A DNA stretch of 11,211 bases from an uncultured Chlamydiaceae bacterium (GTDB taxonomy: Bacteria; Chlamydiota; Chlamydiia; Chlamydiales; Parachlamydiaceae), in contig CAMFKA010000052.1 of the NCBI GenBank assembly GCA_945957185.1, forward strand, positions 1 through 11,211, in the 5' to 3' direction. Below the pieces are notes generated by a model, which worked only from the letters and a program-made list of their open reading frames with translations, made no database searches and was not told the origin of the DNA. Positions 5,823 to 11,211 of this stretch are shown here, in pieces. Each line of letters begins with the position of its first letter. The first letter of the stretch is position 1. The translations under genes were made by a program, and so were the position numbers.

Positions 5823-5840
5823 CTCTTTAATATTAAAGAG
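5823..5840 (+). promoter_or_regulatory. 18-bp perfect palindrome at the predicted transcription start
   Basis: CTCTTTAAT followed directly by its complement ATTAAAGAG gives a perfect 18-bp palindrome that overlaps the expected transcription start of the 108-aa gene and ends just before its AAGG ribosome-binding site (5842-5845). Either an operator or a weak leader hairpin is possible. AT-rich palindromes of this size can arise by chance, so confidence in function is low. Confidence 0.35.
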
Positions 5841-5853
5841 TAAGGTTGTATAC

Positions 5854-6180
5854 ATGAATAAAATATTTTTTACAAAACCAGCGTTTGTTCCATTTTTTCC
5901 GCCGGCTACAGTGAGCGTACTTGCAATCAGCGTAAAATGTGTCGCAATTGCTGCTTTAGCTTTTGGTGCAAGATGCGCTTTTAAACAGGCGTATCAACAA
6001 ATCTCTTATTATAAGACGATAGAAGCCATCACAAAAACTCATCGACTGCTTGATGAATTCAAAACTCGTTTTCACTCTCAAAAACGGATGCAACTATTGA
6101 AAGGGATTGGTCTGGGAGTTGTGGGTGTTGCTGCTATTGCTGCAGCTATCGCTATTGCAGTGTTGCTGCCTACACCTTAA
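5854..6180 (+). CDS. Small two-helix membrane protein with Pro-Thr-Pro tail (paralogue C)
   Basis: This is a 108-aa protein of unknown function. The N-terminus is Phe/Pro-rich (FFTKPAFVPFFPP, 5-17). A hydrophobic segment (about 18-38) runs into a basic/aromatic stretch with paired tyrosines (YQQISYYK, 47-54). Then come a charged, probably helical linker (55-82) and a C-terminal glycine/alanine-rich helix (84-105) ending IAVLLPTP. Architecture and tail match the two minus-strand genes nearby, but sequence similarity is clearly weaker, so this is the most diverged member. Start support: AAGG 8 bases before the ATG and an upstream promoter. It converges on the metallo-hydrolase gene with only 10 bases between stops and no recognisable terminator. 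Confidence 0.78.
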   Translation: MNKIFFTKPAFVPFFPPATVSVLAISVKCVAIAALAFGARCAFKQAYQQISYYKTIEAITKTHRLLDEFKTRFHSQKRMQLLKGIGLGVVGVAAIAAAIAIAVLLPTP

Positions 6181-6190
6181 TTGCTACCAA

Positions 6191-6964
6191 TCAGAAAAAG
6201 ATGCGGTCGCATACTTTATCTTGGTGTGCGACAGTTAAATCAATTTGAATGCCTTTTTCTTTTAAAATTCCGCCTACAACACTAAGTGCGACATCGGGAG
6301 TGTTGCATTCGCTGGAAAGGTGTCCTAAAAACACTTTTTTTAAACGGTGCGTGGCAATCTGCGCAAGGAGATTTCCGCACGCTTCGTTAGAAAGGTGCCC
6401 GCTTCTACCTAAAACTCGTTGTTTATAAACCATCGGGCGCGCGCTTGAATGCACCATCGACACTTGGTGGTTAGCTTCTACCAATAAATAATCGCAGTCG
6501 TGCAGCTGATTTGTCACAAGCGTTGTGACAAAGCCAAGGTCGGTGCAAAAGCCAAGCTTTAGGGAATCTGTTTTAATGGTAAAAGCAACGGGGTCGACGG
6601 TGTCATGCTGGATGCTGAAAGGGTGAATCTCGAGATCTCCATATTCGAATGTCTCACCGGTAGAGAAAATTTTGAACTTGGGGCAGTCATGAAAGGCTTC
6701 AACAATGCCTTCTGCTGTTTTGGTGTTGGCAAAAACGGGGATTCCATGCCTTAGGGCGAGGACTTTTAAGCCTTGAATGTGGTCTGAATGCTCATGAGTA
6801 ATCAAGATTGCGTCGATATCAGCGATATCGACATTGATTTCAGAAAGCCTTTCCTTGATTGCCTTACCGCTCAAACCCGCATCGATGAGGATTTTAGTGC
6901 GATCAGTTCCAAGGTAAGTGCAATTTCCTTTCGAGCCGGATCCTAATGTGCAAAAACCTTTCAT
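6191..6964 (-). CDS. MBL-fold metallo-hydrolase, YycJ/WalJ type
   Basis: The 257-aa cytoplasmic protein has a metallo-beta-lactamase fold. It opens with the typical CTLGSGSKGNC (residues 5-15) and carries the metal site THEHSDH (56-62), a further aspartate in CTDLGF (140-145) and histidines in SGHLSNE (188-194) and LGHLSSECNTP (213-223). These match the YycJ/WalJ family, 5'-3' exonuclease-like hydrolases linked in some bacteria to mismatch repair and cell-wall control; the substrate here cannot be read from sequence. All metal ligands look intact. The ATG at 6964 gives the exact family N-terminus but has no clear Shine-Dalgarno upstream, unusual beside its neighbours. It lies 60 bases downstream of yqgE on the same strand, with a TATAAT in the gap, so it may be read from the upstream operon, from its own promoter, or both. 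Confidence 0.92.
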   Translation of the reverse strand: MKGFCTLGSGSKGNCTYLGTDRTKILIDAGLSGKAIKERLSEINVDIADIDAILITHEHSDHIQGLKVLALRHGIPVFANTKTAEGIVEAFHDCPKFKIFSTGETFEYGDLEIHPFSIQHDTVDPVAFTIKTDSLKLGFCTDLGFVTTLVTNQLHDCDYLLVEANHQVSMVHSSARPMVYKQRVLGRSGHLSNEACGNLLAQIATHRLKKVFLGHLSSECNTPDVALSVVGGILKEKGIQIDLTVAHQDKVCDRIFF

Positions 6965-7017
6965 GCAAACAGTAAAACTTAATATTGAGTTAAGTGCAAC
7001 TGGATTTTATTCACTTG

Positions 7018-7023
7018 ATTATA
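7018..7023 (-). promoter_or_regulatory. Possible -10 element for the MBL-fold gene
   Basis: A perfect TATAAT on the minus strand overlaps the end of yqgE, about 55 bases before the MBL-fold start. The matching -35 region is poor (TGAGGA at 17 bases), so this is only a possible internal promoter. Confidence 0.3.
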
Positions 7024-7024
7024 T

Positions 7025-7594
7025 TCAGTTGACCGAAAGATCCTCAGGGATCATAGAGAGCGTGGCGTACTTCCCTCCCATCTCCCTCAAAAGCGACTGC
7101 CAAAGTTTGTCCGGCGAAACGTGAAAGATGTGTCTGCGTGTCGCTGGGCAAATGTACCAGTTGCCGTCGAGGAACTCTCTTTCTAACTGCCCGGCTCCCC
7201 ACCCCGCATAACCGAAGCAAAGGTGGATTTCAGGGCCATTGTCGTCTTTGACGATGTCTTGTAAAAATTGCAAGTCGCCCCCAAGGTAGACCCCTTCGCA
7301 GACGTTGAGGGTTTGCGCAGGAATGGAATCAGAGGTGTGCAGCAGCATCATCTGGTTTGTCTGAACTGGACCGCCGGCGCGAATGCCGATATTTTTATTG
7401 TTGATTCCTTCGCCTTGTAAAATCTCTTCGGGGAGCTCCAAATCAAGGCTTTTGTTGATGACAAGGCCAAAAGATCCGTTAGGATTGTGCTCGCAGATGA
7501 GGACGACGGAGCGGAAAAAGACTCCCGATTCCACATCGGGGGTCGAGATAAGGAAAGTTCCCTTCTGGATTTGTGTGTAGGGGGTGGATTCCAT
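7025..7594 (-). CDS. yqgE: YqgE/AlgH family protein
   Basis: The 189-aa protein matches the UPF0301 YqgE/AlgH family along its full length. Visible signatures are KGTFLISTP (11-19), RSVVLICEHN (28-37), NGSFGLVINK (39-48), GGPVQTNQMMLLH (74-86), FGYAGWGAGQLE (127-138) and the C-terminal IPEDLSVN. The biochemical role of the family is not settled; AlgH was named as an alginate regulator in Pseudomonas, but the fold is widespread in bacteria that make no alginate. AAGGAG (7600-7605) lies 5 bases before the ATG and touches the mlaD stop, so it is probably translated from the mla transcript. Full-length and apparently intact. Confidence 0.94.
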   Translation of the reverse strand: MESTPYTQIQKGTFLISTPDVESGVFFRSVVLICEHNPNGSFGLVINKSLDLELPEEILQGEGINNKNIGIRAGGPVQTNQMMLLHTSDSIPAQTLNVCEGVYLGGDLQFLQDIVKDDNGPEIHLCFGYAGWGAGQLEREFLDGNWYICPATRRHIFHVSPDKLWQSLLREMGGKYATLSMIPEDLSVN

Positions 7595-7606
7595 CTTCTC
7601 TCCTTT

Positions 7607-8782
7607 CTATTGAGCGCAACGGCAGCAATCGGGTTCTAGTTCGGTCGTGTAGACATCGCTTTCGACCAGTTGCGTATTGTACATGCGAATTTCCTCTTCC
7701 ATGACTCCGATTCTACGGATGAGCTCGGCGAAGACTTTGGTGAACTCTTTATCTTCGAAAAGAGCGTAACAGCAGCTGTCGGAAGCGGTTTGCTCCATAA
7801 TCATATTCACCCGTTCAAGCGATGTGGTAATCTGGTCTACTTCATCGTTGAAATAGTTGCGGAACTCTTGTGGGGTGCGGAGCGTTTGCAGTAGGTTGAG
7901 GCGGCGAGCGCGCAGGCGTTGCCAATTTTTATTCGAATGGAACAAGAGGCCGTAGTGGTTGACATCGTTCATGAGGGTTTCGGCTTTGTTCATGACGGAG
8001 AGGGCGTGGAGGTAGAGGTCATCGTTCATGATGAGTTTACCGACGGAGCCTTCTCCGCGTGCAATAGCTTTGCTGATGGAGGCGATGTTGCTGAAAGCTT
8101 CATCAATCTTCTGCCACGATTCGTTGAGTTTGCTGCTGATGGAGTGGAAGTTTGCCAACATTTCAGACCACTGTGTCTTGTTGTTGAGGCTTGTGGTGAT
8201 GTCTTTGATATTGGAGACGGAGGTGCCGATATTTTCGACGATTTTTTCGTCTTTGACACGTTTGAGGAGGTCGATAGCTTCGTCGAGGGCGAGTTCAATT
8301 TTGTCTGACAGCTCTTTAAATTCTTTTAAGGTCTCTTCAACAGAGCCGGATTCGTTAGCGTAGATGATTTCGTTGTTGACGAGGCGGATTTTTTGGTCTT
8401 TGGCAGCGGGGAGGGGAGTGATGGCAACAGATTTTTCACCGAGGAGCCCTGAAGTGCGTGCTGCGACTTCATCGGTATTAAAGACTTTGACGTTGGAATC
8501 GACAGCGAGGTCGAGTTCGTAAATGTAAACGACGCCATTGTGTGGGTGGCGTTGGTCGACACTCTCTTCCACTTCGCGGATGCCTACAACCTCTCCGACA
8601 GGTTTTCCTCCAAAAGATACTCGCGTCCCTAAAGATACTTTGTCGATATTAGCAAAGCGAACTTTAAGGTGCGTGTTCTCGTCACCGACATTTGGATTTA
8701 AAAACATTAACACAAAAACGATAATGGTGAACGCGATGATGACAAAAATGCCTATCAAGATATTCTTAGCCTGGTCGTTCAT
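7607..8782 (-). CDS. mlaD: MCE-domain protein, MlaD-like component of a lipid ABC transporter
   Basis: A single N-terminal membrane helix (about residues 8-29) anchors the protein, followed by one MCE domain (about 37-123, with VSLGTRVSFGGKPVGEV at 49-65 and SGLLGEKSVAIT near its end). A long, mostly helical, coiled-coil-like region (145-380) holds GEGSVGKLIMNDDLY (243-257), a motif common in MlaD-type proteins after the MCE domain. MCE proteins form hexameric rings in the periplasm that carry phospholipids for an MlaE/MlaF transporter. At 391 aa it is much longer than E. coli MlaD (about 183 aa), fitting the extended type. The C-terminus is odd: CysCys at 337-338 and CCRC at 386-389. The gene lies 15 bases after mlaF and 12 before yqgE. 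MlaB- and MlaC-like genes are not next to it. Confidence 0.9.
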   Translation of the reverse strand: MNDQAKNILIGIFVIIAFTIIVFVLMFLNPNVGDENTHLKVRFANIDKVSLGTRVSFGGKPVGEVVGIREVEESVDQRHPHNGVVYIYELDLAVDSNVKVFNTDEVAARTSGLLGEKSVAITPLPAAKDQKIRLVNNEIIYANESGSVEETLKEFKELSDKIELALDEAIDLLKRVKDEKIVENIGTSVSNIKDITTSLNNKTQWSEMLANFHSISSKLNESWQKIDEAFSNIASISKAIARGEGSVGKLIMNDDLYLHALSVMNKAETLMNDVNHYGLLFHSNKNWQRLRARRLNLLQTLRTPQEFRNYFNDEVDQITTSLERVNMIMEQTASDSCCYALFEDKEFTKVFAELIRRIGVMEEEIRMYNTQLVESDVYTTELEPDCCRCAQ

Positions 8783-8797
8783 GCTGATATCTCTTTG

Positions 8798-9550
8798 TTA
8801 ATCATTTAATTGCGCCTCTGTTAAAATCGCGTTAGAAAAGAATTGTTTTATGATCGGATCGTCAATTTTTAAGAACTCGTGCTTAGGCGCAATATATAAA
8901 ATTTTGCCATTATGGTGAAATGCTAATCGATCTCCCACTTCAAATGCGGATCTGATGTCGTGCGTGACAACGATGCTGGTGGCCTTCAAATCGTTTTGGA
9001 TGCTGACGATCAATTCGTTAATTTGCTGCGAAGTGATGGGGTCCAGCCCTGTTGTGGGTTCGTCATACAATACAATGCTGGGACGATAGATAATCAAACG
9101 CGCAAGCGCGGCTCTTTTTCTCATCCCTCCGGAAAGTTCAGAAGGCATTTTCAGCTGCGTTCCTTGTAACCCCACGCGTTCTAAAGCGTAGGAGACACGC
9201 TCTTCTACCTCTTTTTCTGTCAGGTTGGTTTCATGCTGCCGCAAGAAGAAGGCGACGTTTTCCCCGACATTCATGGAGTCAAATAGTGCAGCTCCTTGGA
9301 AGAGCATGCCCATGTGTTTCACAAGTTCGTAACGGTCGTGTTTGCCCATCGCGGAAATGCGTTGACCGTTCACTTCGATAGACCCTTCGTCGGGGATTTC
9401 GATTCCTAAAATCTGGCGCAATAACACGCTTTTGCCGACGCCGGAGCGTCCAAGGATGACGACGGTCTCTCCCGTTTTGACTTCAAGGTCTAACCCTTTG
9501 AGAACTTGTAACTTGCCATATTTTTTCCAGACGTTGATCGCTTTAATCAT
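8798..9550 (-). CDS. mlaF: ABC transporter ATPase, MlaF-like
   Basis: The 250-aa nucleotide-binding subunit energises lipid movement by the MlaE permease on the cytoplasmic face. All ATPase motifs are intact: Walker A GRSGVGKS (34-41), Q-loop Gln85, signature LSGGMRKR (139-146), Walker B IVLYDE (159-164), D-loop TTGLDP and H-loop His197. The GGMRKR form of the signature is typical of the Mla/Ttg2/Mkl group and separates it from generic importers. It overlaps mlaE by four bases (ATGA), so translation is coupled. Confidence 0.95.
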   Translation of the reverse strand: MIKAINVWKKYGKLQVLKGLDLEVKTGETVVILGRSGVGKSVLLRQILGIEIPDEGSIEVNGQRISAMGKHDRYELVKHMGMLFQGAALFDSMNVGENVAFFLRQHETNLTEKEVEERVSYALERVGLQGTQLKMPSELSGGMRKRAALARLIIYRPSIVLYDEPTTGLDPITSQQINELIVSIQNDLKATSIVVTHDIRSAFEVGDRLAFHHNGKILYIAPKHEFLKIDDPIIKQFFSNAILTEAQLND

Positions 9551-10344
9551 AGTTTAATCTTGTCCCACCATTCCATAATATGTTCATAAGAGTTGTTCAA
9601 GATAACTGTGATTAAGAAGTTGCCGATAAGGATGATGGAGTAGCAGATAACGACGCTATTTGTCGTGGAACGTCCCACGCCTTGTGCTCCGCCTTGCGTT
9701 GTCATCCCTTTGTAACACGAGATCGTGATGATGATAATCCCAAAAATGAAAGCTTTTAACAATCCGCTAAAGAAGTCGAATCCGGTGATGTGAAGAGGAA
9801 GGGGATCGAGGTAGGAGTTGGAGGGGAGTCCATAGTAATCGACAGCGATGACGTAGCCTCCGATCACCCCCATCACGCAGCTAAAAACGGTGAGTAAGGG
9901 AAGCATGACCATGCCGGCTAAAAAGCGGGGAGCGACCAGATACTGCAACGGATTGACCGCCATCGAGCGAAGGGCGTCGATTTGCTCGGTTACACGCATG
10001 GTACCCAGCTCCGCGCACATCGCCGCTCCGACTCGCCCTGTGATCATAAAAGCAGTCAACACAGGACCGAGCTCGACCATCATCGCTTTGGTGACCATCA
10101 ACCCTGTAGCGCTGACAAGCCCCTTGTCGGAGAGTTGGAAATACGATTGTGCGGCGAGAACCATTCCAGTGGAAAATCCTGTGATGGCGACAACAGGTAG
10201 CGACATGACGCCAATCTCGTACATTTGATCGCGGATCAGCGGCCAGCCCGGTGGGCGTTTGACGGTAACGATCATCACTTTTACGATGAGCGTTATGTAT
10301 TCGCCCAAGGCAGCTAACCAGCCAGCCAGGAAATTCCCATTCAT
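9547..10344 (-). CDS. mlaE: MlaE-family ABC transporter permease
   Basis: The 265-aa inner-membrane permease has about five or six hydrophobic segments. Its MlaE-family core is ELGPVLTAFMITGRVGAAMC (91-110) followed by AELGTMRVTEQIDAL (111-125). It also has a second conserved block, GGAQGVGRSTTNSVV (218-232), near the C-terminus. With MlaF and MlaD it would move phospholipids between the inner and outer membranes and so maintain outer-membrane lipid composition; the direction of transport cannot be deduced. It is first in the minus-strand cluster. The chosen ATG has GAGG about 9 bases upstream and a TATAAT promoter behind it. Confidence 0.95.
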   Translation of the reverse strand: MNGNFLAGWLAALGEYITLIVKVMIVTVKRPPGWPLIRDQMYEIGVMSLPVVAITGFSTGMVLAAQSYFQLSDKGLVSATGLMVTKAMMVELGPVLTAFMITGRVGAAMCAELGTMRVTEQIDALRSMAVNPLQYLVAPRFLAGMVMLPLLTVFSCVMGVIGGYVIAVDYYGLPSNSYLDPLPLHITGFDFFSGLLKAFIFGIIIITISCYKGMTTQGGAQGVGRSTTNSVVICYSIILIGNFLITVILNNSYEHIMEWWDKIKL

Positions 10345-10386
10345 GCAAATTGCCTCATTCTTATGGTCATGTTAGGTGACGGCGTA

Positions 10387-10392
10387 ATTATA
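10387..10392 (-). promoter_or_regulatory. -10 element of the mla operon promoter
   Basis: A perfect TATAAT on the minus strand, preceded by a run of T residues and about 43 bases from the mlaE start, sits in the 111-base divergent gap between mlaE and the adenosyltransferase gene. The -35 region (TTTTTA at 17 bases) is weak. No equally convincing plus-strand promoter is visible in this gap. Confidence 0.5.
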
Positions 10393-10455
10393 CACAAAAA
10401 AAAAGTGGCTAAAAAAATATTCTAATCAGCAGAATGTGGGCAAAAAGAGGGTGAT

Positions 10456-11037
10456 ATGACAAAAATCTATACCAGAACCGGCGACAGCGGCGAAACATCG
10501 TTATTCAACGGGAAAAGGGTTCTCAAGAACGATCCATTGATTGATGCATTAGGAACTGTGGACGAATGCAACTGCGCCATTGGATTGGCGATTTCGTATT
10601 TGCCCGAAGAGCTTTGCTTTGATGTTGTGCGGGAGCAATTGGAGACGATTCAACACGGTTTGTTTGATTTAGGGGCTTCTTTAGCGACTCCCAGGACGAC
10701 ATCGTCGGCTAATAAAGTGGAAAAAACGCGCTTTGATGATGAAGAGATCGCCTTTTTGGAGCAGTGGATCGATGAATATGTGGAGGAGCTTCCGCCGTTG
10801 ACGACGTTTATTTTGCCGGGAGGACACCCTTGCGGAGCAGCATTGCATTTGGCTCGCGGCATTTGCCGGCGTGCTGAACGTTTGGTGATCTCTTTGCAGA
10901 AAGAGGGCATTGTCAGCAAAAATGTGGTGGTGTATTTGAATCGGTTATCAGATTATTTGTTTACTGTATCGCGCCATTTGAACATGCTGTGTAAAAAACC
11001 TGAGACCCTCTGGGAGCACCACAAACTCGGAAAGTAA
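10456..11037 (+). CDS. pduO: Cob(I)alamin adenosyltransferase, PduO type
   Basis: This 193-aa cytoplasmic enzyme moves the adenosyl group of ATP to cob(I)alamin to form adenosylcobalamin, as part of B12 salvage. PduO-type signatures are intact: the N-terminal ATP loop TRTGDSGETSLFNGKRV (6-22), GTVDECN (33-39), LPGG (120-123), the ATP/cobalamin arginines in RRAER (138-142) and YLNRLSDYLF (160-169). The length is standard. GAGGGTG precedes the ATG by a few bases. It stands alone, divergent from mlaE, with no cobalamin riboswitch or B12 transport gene visible. Its presence implies that the organism has at least one adenosylcobalamin-dependent enzyme encoded elsewhere. Confidence 0.95.
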   Translation: MTKIYTRTGDSGETSLFNGKRVLKNDPLIDALGTVDECNCAIGLAISYLPEELCFDVVREQLETIQHGLFDLGASLATPRTTSSANKVEKTRFDDEEIAFLEQWIDEYVEELPPLTTFILPGGHPCGAALHLARGICRRAERLVISLQKEGIVSKNVVVYLNRLSDYLFTVSRHLNMLCKKPETLWEHHKLGK

Positions 11038-11058
11038 AAGGAAAAATTGTCACTTGGG

Positions 11059-11193
11059 CTAAACTAGGTATTGCAAAAGATAGTGTGCAATTAGAGCGCC
11101 TAGCGCGACTGATTTTATAGCCCATTGCGACGCAGGAGCTGTGGGTGTAGGGTAAAATAGAATGTAGAGCCCTTCAAAGGGCGACTGATGAAT
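11059..11193 (-). pseudogene. Possible 3' remnant of a small protein gene
   Basis: A minus-strand frame is open from a TGA in the terminal palindrome (11194-11196) to a TAG at 11059-11061. It reads plausibly as protein: an aromatic start, PTPTAPASQW, then a hydrophobic tail (SVALGALIAHYLLQYLV). It contains no ATG, GTG or TTG in a sensible start position and no ribosome-binding site. It could be the end of a gene cut by the palindrome, or chance. Low confidence. Confidence 0.2.
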
Positions 11194-11211
11194 TCATCAG
11201 TCGCCCTTTGA
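11174..11211. repeat. 38-bp perfect palindrome at the window edge
   Basis: Bases 11174-11192 (TCAAAGGGCGACTGATGAA) are followed directly by their exact reverse complement, ending at the last base of the window. A competing shorter hairpin, GCCCTT (11169-11174) with AAGGGC (11177-11182), overlaps its left arm. It lies 136 bases past the adenosyltransferase stop and could be a terminator, perhaps bidirectional, but any T run on the plus side would be outside the window, and none exists on the minus side. A repeat element is the alternative. Confidence 0.7.

Noticed and set aside
6206..6232. Stem GTCGCATAC/GTGTGCGAC as a terminator for the 108-aa gene
   Set aside because: It has one wobble pair, lies within the coding end of the MBL-fold gene and is not followed by a T run.
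7919..8308. 129-codon plus-strand frame opposite mlaD
   Set aside because: It is antisense to a well-supported MCE-domain gene; its Asp/Phe/Val-rich composition is the mirror of the lysine/serine/glutamate-rich coding strand.

Overview
The window looks like a chromosomal segment from a chlamydia-like (environmental) member of the Chlamydiales, for example a Waddlia- or Parachlamydia-type organism. The malate dehydrogenase has the form I associate with chlamydiae (TGGAGQIAY nucleotide loop, TRLDENRA and WGNHSATQ active-site motifs). It sits directly upstream of a citrate synthase, an enzyme the reduced Chlamydiaceae lack but amoeba-associated relatives keep. This assignment rests on recall of protein motifs, not on a database search.

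Layout. 1-698 (minus strand): a tRNA-Pro(UGG) gene with its own promoter and a strong intrinsic terminator, then the N-terminal three-fifths or so of lgt (prolipoprotein diacylglyceryl transferase), cut by the window edge. 775-3852 (plus strand): a three-gene operon of mdh, a type I (mitochondrial-like) citrate synthase and an unrecognised six-helix membrane protein. The last gene overlaps, tail to tail, a minus-strand DUF6580-type membrane protein gene (3757-4290) that has a good promoter of its own.

4290-6190 is an AT-rich accessory island. It holds three small genes of unknown function (154, 106 and 108 aa; two minus, one plus). Their products share two hydrophobic segments and a C-terminal alanine-rich helix ending exactly in Pro-Thr-Pro or Pro-Ile-Pro. 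Each gene has a separate sigma-70-like promoter. A 137-bp nested palindromic element (four small hairpins inside 12-bp perfect terminal inverted repeats) lies between the first two. A dyad sits midway between the divergent promoters of the second and third. This is the most novel part of the window; a family of membrane or secreted, possibly host-interface, proteins is a reasonable but unproven reading.

6191-10392 (minus strand) is an envelope-lipid gene cluster: mlaE-mlaF-mlaD homologues (permease, ATPase and MCE-domain substrate-binding subunit of a phospholipid ABC transporter), then yqgE (AlgH family), then a YycJ/WalJ-type metallo-beta-lactamase-fold hydrolase. Start/stop overlaps and short gaps suggest one transcript for the first four. 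10456-11037 (plus strand) is a PduO-type cob(I)alamin adenosyltransferase gene, divergent from mlaE. The window ends in a 38-bp perfect palindrome, next to an apparent remnant of a minus-strand reading frame.

Together the conserved genes cover central carbon metabolism (oxaloacetate to citrate), envelope biogenesis (lipoprotein lipidation, phospholipid trafficking) and cofactor B12 activation. They surround the small lineage-specific island.
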